A stretch of DNA of 64,000 bases from assembly GCA_003280605.1 (NCBI GenBank), contig QCEM01000008.1, forward strand, positions 1 through 64,000, written 5' to 3'. Within the stretch, counting starts at the first letter, position 1, and every line of letters begins with the position of its first letter. The stretch is from SAR116 cluster bacterium AG-355-O21. Lineage in GTDB: Bacteria > Pseudomonadota > Alphaproteobacteria > Thalassobaculales > Thalassobaculaceae. Positions 30,722 to 39,900 of this stretch are shown here, in pieces. The notes beneath the pieces were generated by a model, which saw nothing but the letters and a program-made list of their open reading frames with translations, was not told where the DNA came from and ran no database searches. Both the position numbers and the translations under genes were made by a program.

Positions 30722-32362
30722 ATGGATGCTGGCACCGCCTTGGTGGAGTGTTTGATTGATTGCGGCCTGGACACTGGCTTCACCGTTCCCGGCGAGAGTT
30801 TTTTGCCTGTGTTGGAAGCGTTGCGTCAACGCCGCGAAAGGTTTCGTTTGGTGTCGATGCGCCATGAGGGCGGCTGCACCTTTGCGGCCCTGGGTTACAG
30901 TGCGCGGGCAGGCAAGCCTGCCTTGGTTATGGTCAGCCGTGGCCCCGGCGCAACCAATGCGTCGATCGGTACCCATGCCGCCCATCAAGACTCGCAGCCA
31001 ATGGTAATGGTGATCGGTCATGTCCGTCGTCATATGCGCGGACGCGAAGCATTTCAAGAAATTGATCCGGTGTCGATGTTCGCCTCCATCAGCAAAGCTG
31101 TGTTGATGCCGGAAACGCCAGCAGATGTGAGCGCCATGGCGCGGCAGGCCGTTCAGCTGTCGATGGCGGGCCGACCAGGGCCGGTCATTTTGGTGTTGCC
31201 GCGCGATTTATGTGAGGCAGAGGCGGAAATGCCAAGCCTGGACGGGCCGGAAATACCGACGCCGGCGGCGGCGCCGGCAGCAGATATCACGGCTTTACTA
31301 GGGCGGTTTGCAGCGGCAAAAAAACCGCTAATCATTGCCGGTGAATTAGCCCGGCGAGCGGATATTCGGGAGCCGCTTGCTGATCTTGCGCGGCGGTTAG
31401 GCGCGCCGGTCATTGCCGCCTATCGCTGTCAGGATGTGCTCGATAATACCGACCCGGCCTATGCCGGACATTTGGAAATCAACCCGGTCAGCTACCAAAA
31501 CCGACTGCTTGCCGATGCTGACTTAGTGGTCGCCTTGGGCAGCCGCTTGGACGGCATTACCAGCCGCGAGGAAACCTTGCTGGGGGATGATATCAGCCGC
31601 TTGGTTCACATTTATCCCGACAGCGATGTTTTGCAGCGGTTTGAAAGCAGCTTGGCTGTTGCTTGCGATGTGCTGCCGGCAGTGACGGCGCTGTTGGCGG
31701 CCGGGCTGCGCGCGGAAGCTGATCTGACCTGGCAAAACATGGCACATGCCGCATTCTTAGAATTTTCGGCAGCCGGCAATGTGGCTGTTGCCGGGACAAG
31801 CGATCTGGCCAAGATTGCGGCGGCGACACGGCAAACCTTGCCGGCAGAGGCGTTGGTGCTGACCGATGGCGGCAGTTTTGCACGCTGGATCCATCGCTAT
31901 TTTCACTACGCCGCACCGCTAACTCAGGGTGGCTCGGCGAGCGGCGCTATGGGGGCCAGTGTGCCTGGCGCAATCGGCGCCGCGCTGGCCGCAGCGGATC
32001 ATCCTGTGGTGGCGTTCGCTGGTGACGGCGGCTTCATGATGAACGGCCAAGAGCTGTCAACCGCCGTTCGTGAAGGCATCAAATTTGTCATCATAGTTTG
32101 CGACAACCAAGTTCATGGCTCGATTCTGAGTGGCCAGAGCGCCAAATATGGCGCCGATAAACTATATGCAACGGAAATGGGTGGCCCGGACTTTGTTGGT
32201 CTTGCCGAAGCCTATGGTGCCCGCGGCTGGCGTGTTGATGCGACGGCTGATTTTCCGGCCGTGTTAACCGCTGCCTTAATGGCCCATGAGCCGGCGTTGA
32301 TTCATGTGACCTGCGATGCCGCTGATATTGTCCCCTACGGTCCCGGTAAAGACGCTGTTTAA
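30722..32362 (+). CDS. Thiamine pyrophosphate-binding enzyme, acetolactate synthase-like
   Basis: FTVPGESFLPVLEAL, RHEGGCTFAALGYSARAGKPALVMVSRGPGATNA, FAGDGGFMMNGQELSTAVREGIKFVIIVCDN. Confidence 0.85.
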   Translation: MDAGTALVECLIDCGLDTGFTVPGESFLPVLEALRQRRERFRLVSMRHEGGCTFAALGYSARAGKPALVMVSRGPGATNASIGTHAAHQDSQPMVMVIGHVRRHMRGREAFQEIDPVSMFASISKAVLMPETPADVSAMARQAVQLSMAGRPGPVILVLPRDLCEAEAEMPSLDGPEIPTPAAAPAADITALLGRFAAAKKPLIIAGELARRADIREPLADLARRLGAPVIAAYRCQDVLDNTDPAYAGHLEINPVSYQNRLLADADLVVALGSRLDGITSREETLLGDDISRLVHIYPDSDVLQRFESSLAVACDVLPAVTALLAAGLRAEADLTWQNMAHAAFLEFSAAGNVAVAGTSDLAKIAAATRQTLPAEALVLTDGGSFARWIHRYFHYAAPLTQGGSASGAMGASVPGAIGAALAAADHPVVAFAGDGGFMMNGQELSTAVREGIKFVIIVCDNQVHGSILSGQSAKYGADKLYATEMGGPDFVGLAEAYGARGWRVDATADFPAVLTAALMAHEPALIHVTCDAADIVPYGPGKDAV

Positions 32363-32386
32363 AACAGTCGCCGGCGGTCAAAAAAA

Positions 32387-32414
32387 AGCCCAGGCGCGCA
32401 CGCGTGCCTGGGCT
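32387..32414 (-). terminator. Rho-independent terminator of leuA
   Basis: AGCCCAGGCGCG-CACG-CGTGCCTGGGCT, 12-bp stem with one G.U. On the minus strand it is followed by a run of 8 T (A-run 32380-32387 on plus). Confidence 0.9.
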
Positions 32415-32435
32415 GCGGTGATCGTGATTTGATGA

Positions 32436-34115
32436 TCAGTCGCTAAATCGGTTGATGGCGCTGACCACGGCTTTGATCGGTGCCAAGGTGATCGAGGTGT
32501 CGATCCCAACACCCCAAACGTCACGTCCCTCATCATCAGGGTAGCGCAGATTGATATAAGCGGCAGCTTGCGCATTTGAGCCAATGGCGCGGGTATGCTC
32601 CTCATAATCAATCAGCTTGAAGCTGAGCCCAAATGTCTCCCGCATGCCGCTGACAAAGGCCGCAATCGGGCCATTGCCTGTGGCTTTGATCATGTGGTCA
32701 TCATCATTGTGGCGGACCACTGCCGTAATCCGTTCCAGCTCATTCGAGAGTGAGGCTGACTGGCTGGAAAAAGAGATCAATTCAAAGGCGCCGTCTTGCA
32801 CCAGATACTCGCGCTCAAACAGCTCCCAAATAGCTTCCGGAGTGATTTCCTTTGAGGTCTCATCGGTCACTTGTTGTACGACTTTTGAGAACGCAGGTTG
32901 CGCCGCCTTTGGCAGGCGGATCTGATGGTCATTTTCCAAAATATAGGCAACACCACCTTTACCGGATTGCGAATTCACCCGGATCACGGCTTCATAGGAG
33001 CGGCCGATATCAACAGGGTCGATGGGCAAATAGGGGACTTCCCATTGCGGGCCATTGGCCTCCCGCAGGGCGTGAATACCTTTATTAATGGCGTCTTGGT
33101 GTGAGCCGGAGAAGGCGGTATGCACCAGCTCACCCACATAGGGGTGGCGTGGGTGGATCGGCAACTCATTGCAGTATTCGTAGGTCTTAGCCAAGTGATT
33201 GATATCCGAGAAATCGAGATCCGGCTCGACACCTTGGGTAAACAAATTTAACCCCAAGGTAACGATATCAACGTTACCGGTTCGCTCACCATTACCAAAC
33301 AGCGTTCCCTCGACCCGGTCGGCCCCGGCCATCACCGCCATCTCGGTTGCCGCCACGCCGCACCCGCGGTCATTATGGGGGTGCACCGACAAAATCACCG
33401 CCTCACGGTTGCTAAAGCCGCGGGTCATCCATTCGATTTGATCGGCATAGATGTTCGGTGTCGACATTTCAACGGTTGACGGCAGGTTGATGATGGTTGG
33501 CCGGGCCGCCGAGGCTTGCCAAATTTCCATCACTGACTCGCAAACATCGAGGGCATAATCAAGCTCGGTGCCGGTGAAGCTTTCGGGTGAATATTCCAGC
33601 ATGATGTCGGTTTTGCCGGCCAACATGCCGAGATTATCGATAACCATTTTGGCACCGTCGGTGGCAATTTTCTTAACCCCGCCGCGGTCCTCACGAAACA
33701 CCACCCGGCGCTGCAACTCTGAGGTCGAGTTGTATAAATGGATAACACAGCGTGATGCGCCAATCAGCGCCTCGCAGGTTCGCTTGATCAACTCCGGCCG
33801 GGCCTGGGTTAAGACTTGGATGCGCACGTCGTCAGGAACTTTGCCCTGATCAATGATTTCACGAATGAAGTTGAAATCGGTATCCGACGCGGCTGGAAAA
33901 CCAACCTCGATTTCTTTGAATCCCATCCCCACCAGGGTGTCAAACATGTAGTGCTTGCGTGCCGAGTCCATGGGGTTGATGAGCGCTTGGTTGCCATCAC
34001 GAAGGTCAACGGAACACCAAATAGGGGCCTTGTCGATCACCTGGTCCGGCCAGGTCCGATCCGCTAATTTTACCGGGTTGAAGGCACGGTATTTTTCAAT
34101 GGGCATCTGTTTCAT
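32436..34115 (-). CDS. leuA: 2-isopropylmalate synthase
   Basis: APIWCSVDLRDGNQALINPMD, EIEVGFPAASDTDFNF, SVHPHNDRGCGVAATEMAVMAGADRVEGTLFGNGERTGNVD, DSSITLAPIK-like C-terminal domain. Confidence 0.95.
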   Translation of the reverse strand: MKQMPIEKYRAFNPVKLADRTWPDQVIDKAPIWCSVDLRDGNQALINPMDSARKHYMFDTLVGMGFKEIEVGFPAASDTDFNFIREIIDQGKVPDDVRIQVLTQARPELIKRTCEALIGASRCVIHLYNSTSELQRRVVFREDRGGVKKIATDGAKMVIDNLGMLAGKTDIMLEYSPESFTGTELDYALDVCESVMEIWQASAARPTIINLPSTVEMSTPNIYADQIEWMTRGFSNREAVILSVHPHNDRGCGVAATEMAVMAGADRVEGTLFGNGERTGNVDIVTLGLNLFTQGVEPDLDFSDINHLAKTYEYCNELPIHPRHPYVGELVHTAFSGSHQDAINKGIHALREANGPQWEVPYLPIDPVDIGRSYEAVIRVNSQSGKGGVAYILENDHQIRLPKAAQPAFSKVVQQVTDETSKEITPEAIWELFEREYLVQDGAFELISFSSQSASLSNELERITAVVRHNDDDHMIKATGNGPIAAFVSGMRETFGLSFKLIDYEEHTRAIGSNAQAAAYINLRYPDDEGRDVWGVGIDTSITLAPIKAVVSAINRFSD

Positions 34116-34402
34116 AGCTTTGTCTCCGATGGTGCCGCTGGGACACCGAGCCGACGCTGTTACAACGCCGGCACTGTCACTTTACGATTTAAGGCGAAAC
34201 GCTTGCGCAAGGCATTTTGATAAGACATCTTGAAAAGCAATGATGGGGCAGATTTTCGATGACAATGGCCAACCACCATTTGACAACTTCCTAACAGAGT
34301 GATCGCACAAACGACGATATCCCGGACACCCTAGAGTGCCGGGTCGGTAAGTCGTAGGACAGGGCTCTGTTGCACAGAAAGAATCATAATACCAAAAGGA
34401 TA

Positions 34403-34430
34403 AGCGCTTGACCGAATCCGGTCAAGCGCT
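34403..34430 (-). terminator. Terminator-like hairpin downstream of the alpha/beta hydrolase gene
   Basis: AGCGCTTGACC-GAATCC-GGTCAAGCGCT, perfect 11-bp stem. Minus-strand 3' side reads TATCCTTTTGG. Confidence 0.75.
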
Positions 34431-34446
34431 TTGGCGAAAGTCGGCT

Positions 34447-35232
34447 TTATTGCTTGCCAAGGAAGCTGCTTAAGGCGGCGTTGAAACCATCGGCGGCTTG
34501 TACATTGCAAAAATGTGCCGCGGCCGGCAGCTCGACATATTCAGCACCGTTTATGCTATCGGCGATGAGCTTATTCATCGCTGGAGTGGTTCCCGGATCC
34601 TCGGCGCCGGCAATGACCAAAACCGGCACATCAATCGCCTTGATTGTATCGCGTTGGTCCATGGCTTTGATGGCGGCACAGCAGCCGGCAAAACCGTCAA
34701 CCGGGGTGGCGTGGATCATGTCACGAATTTTTGCGATTTCGCCTGGATGGCTGTCATGATAAGCGGCCGTGAACCAACGCGCCAAAGTGCCTTCGGAGAC
34801 ATTTTCCATACCACCTGAGCGGGCCATGTCGATGCGCTGCTGCCATAAGTCACCTGGGCCCATATATGATGAGGTGGCGCAAAACACGGCGGCATGCAAG
34901 CGTTCGGGGTTACGGGTGGCGATCTTTTGGCCAACCATGCCACCTTTTGACAGGCCGCAAAAATAGACTTTGTCGATGCCCAAAGCGTCCAGCAACGCCA
35001 GCGCATCATCGGCCAGCATATCAATGCTGTAGTCGGTTGCCGGCGTATCTGACTGGCCGTGACCGCGGCTGTCATAACGAAGGATATGAAAATCGCCGGC
35101 GAACTTGTCGATTTGCGCATCCCACATATGTAAGTTTGAGGCCAATGAGTTTGAGAAAAACAACACTGGTTTTCCGTCGGTGCCGTCGAAACGGTAGTTT
35201 AGCTCGACGCCATTTGCGGACAAACGGGGCAT
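34447..35232 (-). CDS. Alpha/beta hydrolase, 3-oxoadipate enol-lactonase-like
   Basis: RYDSRGHGQSDTP, FCGLSKGGMVGQKIA (nucleophile elbow), VPVLVIAGAEDPGTTPAMN. Confidence 0.85.
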   Translation of the reverse strand: MPRLSANGVELNYRFDGTDGKPVLFFSNSLASNLHMWDAQIDKFAGDFHILRYDSRGHGQSDTPATDYSIDMLADDALALLDALGIDKVYFCGLSKGGMVGQKIATRNPERLHAAVFCATSSYMGPGDLWQQRIDMARSGGMENVSEGTLARWFTAAYHDSHPGEIAKIRDMIHATPVDGFAGCCAAIKAMDQRDTIKAIDVPVLVIAGAEDPGTTPAMNKLIADSINGAEYVELPAAAHFCNVQAADGFNAALSSFLGKQ

Positions 35233-35488
35233 GATGAGGTTCCTTTACGCTAAGATGTTATTTGGTTTAAAACAAGGTTCGGTTAGCTACTATGCCGCGA
35301 TTAGCGGCGACCAGCAATCACCCTTGCGCGGGATGACGTGAGGCGGCCCGAATACAGCCTATCGTCGCGCGGCATAAGCGCACGGTAGGCCAGCTACTTA
35401 ATGTTTTTCGATTCATGCCTTAGCGATTGCGTGCAAACCCTCAGCAGCTTATTTTTGAGATCTAGAAATCACAGGCAGAACGCAGTCC

Positions 35489-37291
35489 ATGACAGAGTTG
35501 TCGCATATCAGGAATTTTTCGATCATTGCCCATATTGACCATGGCAAGTCGACCTTGGCGGATCGCTTGATCCACGCCTGTGGCGGCTTAAGTGACCGCG
35601 AAATGAAAGAACAAGTGCTCGATAACATGGATATCGAGCGCGAACGTGGGATCACCATCAAAGCACAAACGGTGCGCCTGGATTATTTGGCTGCCGACGG
35701 CGACCGCTATCAGTTGAACTTGATGGATACCCCCGGTCATGTTGACTTCGCCTATGAAGTTAGCCGTTCGCTGGCCGCCTGTGAGGGATCACTTCTCGTT
35801 GTCGATGCCAGCCAGGGCGTGGAAGCGCAAACCCTCGCCAATGTATATATGGCGATTGATGCCGATCATGAGATTATCGTGGTCTTAAATAAAGTTGATT
35901 TGCCTGCCGCCGATGTGCCGCGGGTGAAAGCCCAGATCGAAGATGTGATCGGCATTGACGCCAGCGATGCCATTGAAGTTTCGGCCAAAACCGGGCTGAA
36001 CATTAACGCTGTTCTTGAAGCGTTGGTGACGCGCCTGCCGGCACCGAAAGGTGTCCGTGACGATAAGCTAAAGTCGATGCTGGTTGACAGTTGGTATGAC
36101 CCCTATCTGGGCGTTATGGCCCTGACCCGGGTGCGCGACGGGGTGCTTAAAAAAGGCATGAAAGTGCGCATGATGGCAACAGGGGTCAACCATCAGATCG
36201 ACCGTGTCGGGGTGCTGACACCAAAGATTGTCGAGGTGGCCGAATTGGGCCCGGGAGAAGTCGGCTTTATCACCGCCTCCATTAAGACTGTTGCCGATTG
36301 CCGTGTTGGTGACACGATCACCAATGACCGTGATCCCTGTGCCGATCCGCTTGAGGGCTTCAAGCCAAGTGTGCCGGTGGTCTTTTGCGGTCTGTTCCCG
36401 ATTGATGCCGCCACCTATACCCACCTGCGGGAAAGTCTTGAAAAACTGCGGCTGAACGATGCCAGTTTTCATTTTGAGGCTGAATCCTCGGCGGCGCTCG
36501 GCTTTGGCTTCCGCTGCGGCTTTTTGGGCCTTTTGCACCTGGAGATTATACAGGAACGCCTCGAACGCGAATTTGACCTTGATCTGATCACCACGGCGCC
36601 GAGCGTGGTCTATAAATTAAATATGACCGACGGCACCGTGATTGAAATGCACAATCCTGCCGATATGCCGGATGTGATGAAGATTGCCTCCATTGAGGAG
36701 CCGTGGATTGTCGCAACAATTTTTGTTCCCGATGAATATCTCGGGCCGGTGTTGACCCTATGCACCGAACGCCGCGGCGAACAGATCGAGCTAACCTATG
36801 TCGGTAGCCGGGCAATGGTGGTCTATAAGCTGCCTCTTAACGAAGTGGTTTTCGACTTTTATGACCGTTTGAAATCGATCTCCCGCGGCTATGCCAGCTT
36901 CGATTATCAAGTTGATGAATATGTCGAAGGCGATTTGGTTAAATTACAAATCTTGGTCAATGCCGAACCTGTGGATGCATTGTCGGTGATCGTACATCGT
37001 GGTCAGTCGGAAAACCGCGGCCGGGCCATTTGCCAACGCTTAAAGGATTTGATCCCGCGGCAATTGTTCAAAATTCCGGTGCAGGCAGCGATTGGCGGCA
37101 AGGTGATCGCCCGCGAAACGATTTCAGCGATGCGCAAGGATGTGACCGCCAAATGTTACGGCGGCGATATCAGCCGCAAACGCAAGCTCCTCGACAAGCA
37201 GAAAGAGGGTAAGAAGCGGATGCGCCAGTTTGGCAAGGTTGAAATCCCGCAGTCGGCGTTCATCGCAGCGCTGAAAATGGGTGACGCCTAA
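35489..37291 (+). CDS. lepA: Elongation factor 4 (LepA)
   Basis: [27 protein letters not shown], full-length 600 aa with C-terminal [24 protein letters not shown]. Confidence 0.97.
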   Translation: MTELSHIRNFSIIAHIDHGKSTLADRLIHACGGLSDREMKEQVLDNMDIERERGITIKAQTVRLDYLAADGDRYQLNLMDTPGHVDFAYEVSRSLAACEGSLLVVDASQGVEAQTLANVYMAIDADHEIIVVLNKVDLPAADVPRVKAQIEDVIGIDASDAIEVSAKTGLNINAVLEALVTRLPAPKGVRDDKLKSMLVDSWYDPYLGVMALTRVRDGVLKKGMKVRMMATGVNHQIDRVGVLTPKIVEVAELGPGEVGFITASIKTVADCRVGDTITNDRDPCADPLEGFKPSVPVVFCGLFPIDAATYTHLRESLEKLRLNDASFHFEAESSAALGFGFRCGFLGLLHLEIIQERLEREFDLDLITTAPSVVYKLNMTDGTVIEMHNPADMPDVMKIASIEEPWIVATIFVPDEYLGPVLTLCTERRGEQIELTYVGSRAMVVYKLPLNEVVFDFYDRLKSISRGYASFDYQVDEYVEGDLVKLQILVNAEPVDALSVIVHRGQSENRGRAICQRLKDLIPRQLFKIPVQAAIGGKVIARETISAMRKDVTAKCYGGDISRKRKLLDKQKEGKKRMRQFGKVEIPQSAFIAALKMGDA

Positions 37292-37317
37292 ATCCAGCGG
37301 GCAATCTGGGCGCAGCT

Positions 37318-37632
37318 TTAGCGGAAAAAAATTTGTGTCCGCCGGCGTCGGCTGAGCAGCAATAAGATAACGCCTGGCACGGCGCTAACCAGTACTGCCG
37401 GCCACAGCAGCAGCGTGGCGATGACCGGGTGCCATAAAAACGGGTGTAGGTGCCGGGCGATGGCCGGTTCGGCAAGTTGCAAACTTTCCGGCGAAAGTTG
37501 GAACCAAAGCCGACCGAGGCTGATCATCTGGAAGCTGCCGGCATCGGTCAAGCGCCACAGATCATACCCAAGTATAAGTGCAGCAGCGGTTACCAGGACG
37601 TACGCAAGCAAGCGGAAAATCCAACGCATCAT
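37318..37632 (-). CDS. Hypothetical membrane protein
   Basis: 104 aa with two hydrophobic segments (FRLLAYVLVTAAALILGYDLW; VIATLLLWPAVLVSAVPGVILLLLS). Confidence 0.55.
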   Translation of the reverse strand: MMRWIFRLLAYVLVTAAALILGYDLWRLTDAGSFQMISLGRLWFQLSPESLQLAEPAIARHLHPFLWHPVIATLLLWPAVLVSAVPGVILLLLSRRRRTQIFFR

Positions 37633-37796
37633 AATGCCCCTTTAGCATATTATACGCTTTTTTTCGAGATCAATGAAGAGGGCTGGTCGCTTTCCAGAGC
37701 CGAGGCAATTATTGTTGATGGTAGAAATGTTGCGCCGGCCAAAGGGGTTTTGTATGGTGCGGCTCCAACGGGGTCGTGTCGCGCGCGCCTTGGATC

Positions 37797-37884
37797 GGAG
37801 GGATGGCCGAGTGGCTTAAGGCGCACGCCTGGAAAGCGTGTTCACCGCAAGGTGTCGCGGGTTCGAATCCCGCTCCCTCCGCCA
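37797..37884 (+). tRNA. tRNA-Ser (anticodon GGA at 37831-37833), 3' CCA encoded
   Basis: GGAGGGA...TCCCTCC acceptor stem, anticodon arm CACGC-CTGGAAA-GCGTG, long variable arm, T arm GCGGG-TTCGAAT-CCCGC, CCA at 37882-37884. Confidence 0.96.
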
Positions 37885-37983
37885 CTTGCGCTTCCCTTAC
37901 ATGTCCATTGAAGTTTTTTTCCGGCTGTAAACCCAATTCTCTACCGCGTTTTATAGCTCTTTTGTCTCCGTACAAGATTGCAG

Positions 37984-38475
37984 CTATCCGTCGCTATCCC
38001 GATGCAAATGCGGCATGAAATGTGGGATAAAATTTATACACCCCCCCCGTTTTATGCTTTTGGAGATGCATCTGTGGGATAAAGAGTTATCTCGTACCGA
38101 AATGAGATTAAGCGCCAAATTGGTTTTGGCTGCAAAAAAGCCAGGTAGATACGCTGATGGGAACTTCATCGTGTTGCGTTCACTGGCCAAAACCAGGCTA
38201 TCTAAACCAAAAAGACCCGGCGCTCGCATATGACTATAACTATAATTGGCCCGCACGTTCCGCGCTTGTGAGGGCCACTCTGGTTTTTGCGCGCCATCAC
38301 CCTTTTTGAGGTAGGCCTGTTGCAACTCAACAAAACTTGAAATGCCCGCAACAGGGTAACCGGCTGCACCGACAGCGATGGGCGCGTGCAATTGTGCCGT
38401 CGCACTACGTTGCAAACGGCTTTTCATTTCTTGCAGCCGTGAGTGCCTGACCTTGGCATCAGGCATCAGGCTCAT
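37984..38475 (-). CDS. Hypothetical protein (orphan; the 3' half may be spurious)
   Basis: MSLMPDAKVRHSRLQEMKSRLQRS...; start overlaps the stop of the upstream minus-strand ORF by 17 nt. Its C-terminal part is antisense to the integrase remnant. Confidence 0.3.
   Translation of the reverse strand: MSLMPDAKVRHSRLQEMKSRLQRSATAQLHAPIAVGAAGYPVAGISSFVELQQAYLKKGDGAQKPEWPSQARNVRANYSYSHMRAPGLFGLDSLVLASERNTMKFPSAYLPGFFAAKTNLALNLISVRDNSLSHRCISKSIKRGGCINFIPHFMPHLHRDSDG
38102..38233 (+). pseudogene. Decayed tyrosine-recombinase (integrase) N-terminal fragment
   Basis: MRLSAKLVLAAKKPGRYADGN resembles the conserved phage/ICE integrase N-terminus (LSAxxVxxAKxPGRYADGxGLYL). The frame then diverges and stops. 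Lies ~220 bp downstream of tRNA-Ser, in the position expected for such an integrase. Confidence 0.45.
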
Positions 38476-38701
38476 TGGCAATCTCTTTACCCTCAGTTTC
38501 GTTATCCTCAAGGAGCCGCCAAAAAACGACCTCAGCCTGCGACCGGGCAGGCTCAAGGATCGCCGCCTTGCGTTTGGTCGGGCGCATTTCGAAAACGGCT
38601 GCGAGATATTGACCTGCCATGCTGCGATCGAGGCGCACTGGCATCATGTCAGTCAAGTCTGTTACATCGTAGTTGCGTATCGCTGGATAAATTTTAACCA
38701 A
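38459..38701 (-). CDS. Hypothetical protein (orphan)
   Basis: 80 aa, TTG start: VKIYPAIRNYDVTDLTDMMPVRLDRSMAGQYLAAVFEMRPTKRKAAILEPARSQAEVVFWRLLEDNE. Soluble-looking composition. Confidence 0.4.
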   Translation of the reverse strand: MVKIYPAIRNYDVTDLTDMMPVRLDRSMAGQYLAAVFEMRPTKRKAAILEPARSQAEVVFWRLLEDNETEGKEIANEPDA

Positions 38702-38761
38702 CCGCCAAGCGCGATGGGCTAGTTTCCAGTACTAGCAATTATATGAGGAGATCGGACGATG

Positions 38762-38971
38762 ATGAACTGGCCAACCGCATTTGTAATCGCTGTTGCAATC
38801 TGCGCCGTTGGTTTTCTATACAATAAGCCGTCTGACGCTGCGTTGGGCGGGTCGGATCGCGGCTTCATAGCGTTAGATGGTGGTGGCTGGCTTCAGTTTG
38901 ATGGCAGTAAAAAGAGGTATTGCTATCGGTACAATCCGGGCATTGACTGCGACCCATGGTACCACGACTGA
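38762..38971 (+). CDS. Small hypothetical exported/membrane protein
   Basis: ATG preceded by GAGGAGATCGG; hydrophobic N-terminus MNWPTAFVIAVAICAVGFLYNKP. TGA overlaps the ATG of the next ORF (TGATG). Confidence 0.5.
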   Translation: MNWPTAFVIAVAICAVGFLYNKPSDAALGGSDRGFIALDGGGWLQFDGSKKRYCYRYNPGIDCDPWYHD

Positions 38972-39183
38972 TGACCGCCATCGACACCGCGAGCGCCGCG
39001 TTTAAGGATACGATCATGGCTGACAGGTCAGCACGCCAGACCGGTGAGATGGATCACCCTGCGTTCATGGCCGCTATGCAGGCATATGAAGGCCACCAAC
39101 CCGGCAACAGCGAAGCTGGCCGGATGGTAGGCCAGATGATCCACATCGCCACTGAGCGGGCGACTGAGTGGCTTTGGAAAGGG
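38967..39183 (+). repeat. Direct repeat copy 1 (about 217 bp)
   Basis: Aligns without gaps to 39627-39843 at a constant 660-bp offset. About 25 mismatches counted by eye. Confidence 0.9.
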
Positions 39184-39192
39184 AGCAGTTAA
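38971..39192 (+). CDS. Small hypothetical protein (repeat copy 1)
   Basis: MTAIDTASAAFKDTIMADRSARQTGEMDHPAFMAAMQAYEGHQPGNSEAGRMVGQMIHIATERATEWLWKGSS; near-identical partner at ~39676-39900. Confidence 0.55.
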   Translation: MTAIDTASAAFKDTIMADRSARQTGEMDHPAFMAAMQAYEGHQPGNSEAGRMVGQMIHIATERATEWLWKGSS

Positions 39193-39512
39193 CTTCCTGG
39201 GGCTTTGTATATACCAATAAACTCTGAGGCTTGTTTCGCGATGGCATTAAGATCAATGCCTTCAAGAATTTTTAATTCAGCAATAGCGCCGGTCTTCAAC
39301 ATGGCTAACTTCGTCGCCGTCATGGTATCGAGACTAGGCGCTTCAACGGTTGCTACGACATCGTATTCGCCCCGTGTATAGGTCAAATCGTGCAGACTGC
39401 CGCCCATTTTTTTTGCCATTCCGGAAATCATCGCATGCCGATCTTCACCAGGATTATCTAACCAGCCATCTGTTCCCTGCTTCGTATATTTTGCTAAAAC
39501 AATAAATTTCAT
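39189..39512 (-). CDS. GYD domain-containing protein
   Basis: MKFIVLAKYTKQGTDGW...GGSLHDLTYTRGEYDVVATVEAPSLDTMTATKLAMLKTGAI is the GYD-domain pattern. Confidence 0.8.
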   Translation of the reverse strand: MKFIVLAKYTKQGTDGWLDNPGEDRHAMISGMAKKMGGSLHDLTYTRGEYDVVATVEAPSLDTMTATKLAMLKTGAIAELKILEGIDLNAIAKQASEFIGIYKAPGS

Positions 39513-39626
39513 AACTTCTATCCCAACCGTTTGTTAATTCGAACTGAATGCTAAGTGCATAATAAGCAAACATGATGCATGTATTGAGCTGCTTTGAATA
39601 ACCCCCTTTAATTTATATCGCCGGCT

Positions 39627-39843
39627 ACTGATAACAACCATCGACACCACGAGCACCGTATTCAAGGATACGATCATGGCTTACAGGTCAGCACGACAGG
39701 CCGGTGAGATGGATCACCCTGCGTTCATAGCAGCTATGCAGGCGTATGAAGGCCACCATCCCGGCAACAGCGAAGCTGGCCGGGTGGTAGGCCAGATGAT
39801 CTGCATCGCCACTGAACGGCCGGCGGTGTGGATCTGGAAAGGG
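39627..39843 (+). repeat. Direct repeat copy 2 (about 217 bp)
   Basis: See copy 1 at 38967-39183. Confidence 0.9.
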
Positions 39844-39900
39844 TACCGGCAAGGGTACTTGAAGGAGAATGGTAATGACACCAAGCAGCGCACAGCGTGA
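39676..39900 (+). CDS. Small hypothetical protein (repeat copy 2, different C-terminus)
   Basis: MAYRSARQAGEMDHPAFIAAMQAYEGHHPGNSEAGRVVGQMICIATERPAVWIWKGYRQGYLKENGNDTKQRTA. The upstream ATG of copy 1 is ATA here. Confidence 0.5.
   Translation: MAYRSARQAGEMDHPAFIAAMQAYEGHHPGNSEAGRVVGQMICIATERPAVWIWKGYRQGYLKENGNDTKQRTA

Noticed and set aside
34116-34300. leuA leader peptide / Leu attenuator
   Set aside because: The minus-strand ORFs in the leader (for example MSYQNALRKRFALNRKVTVPAL*) have only scattered Leu codons and no clear terminator/antiterminator pair.
36068-36538. 156-aa ORF antisense to lepA
   Set aside because: Shadow of a universally conserved gene.
38041-38048. C8 homopolymer as a phase-variable tract
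   Set aside because: It lies in weak or decayed coding sequence; no convincing intact gene would be switched by slippage.
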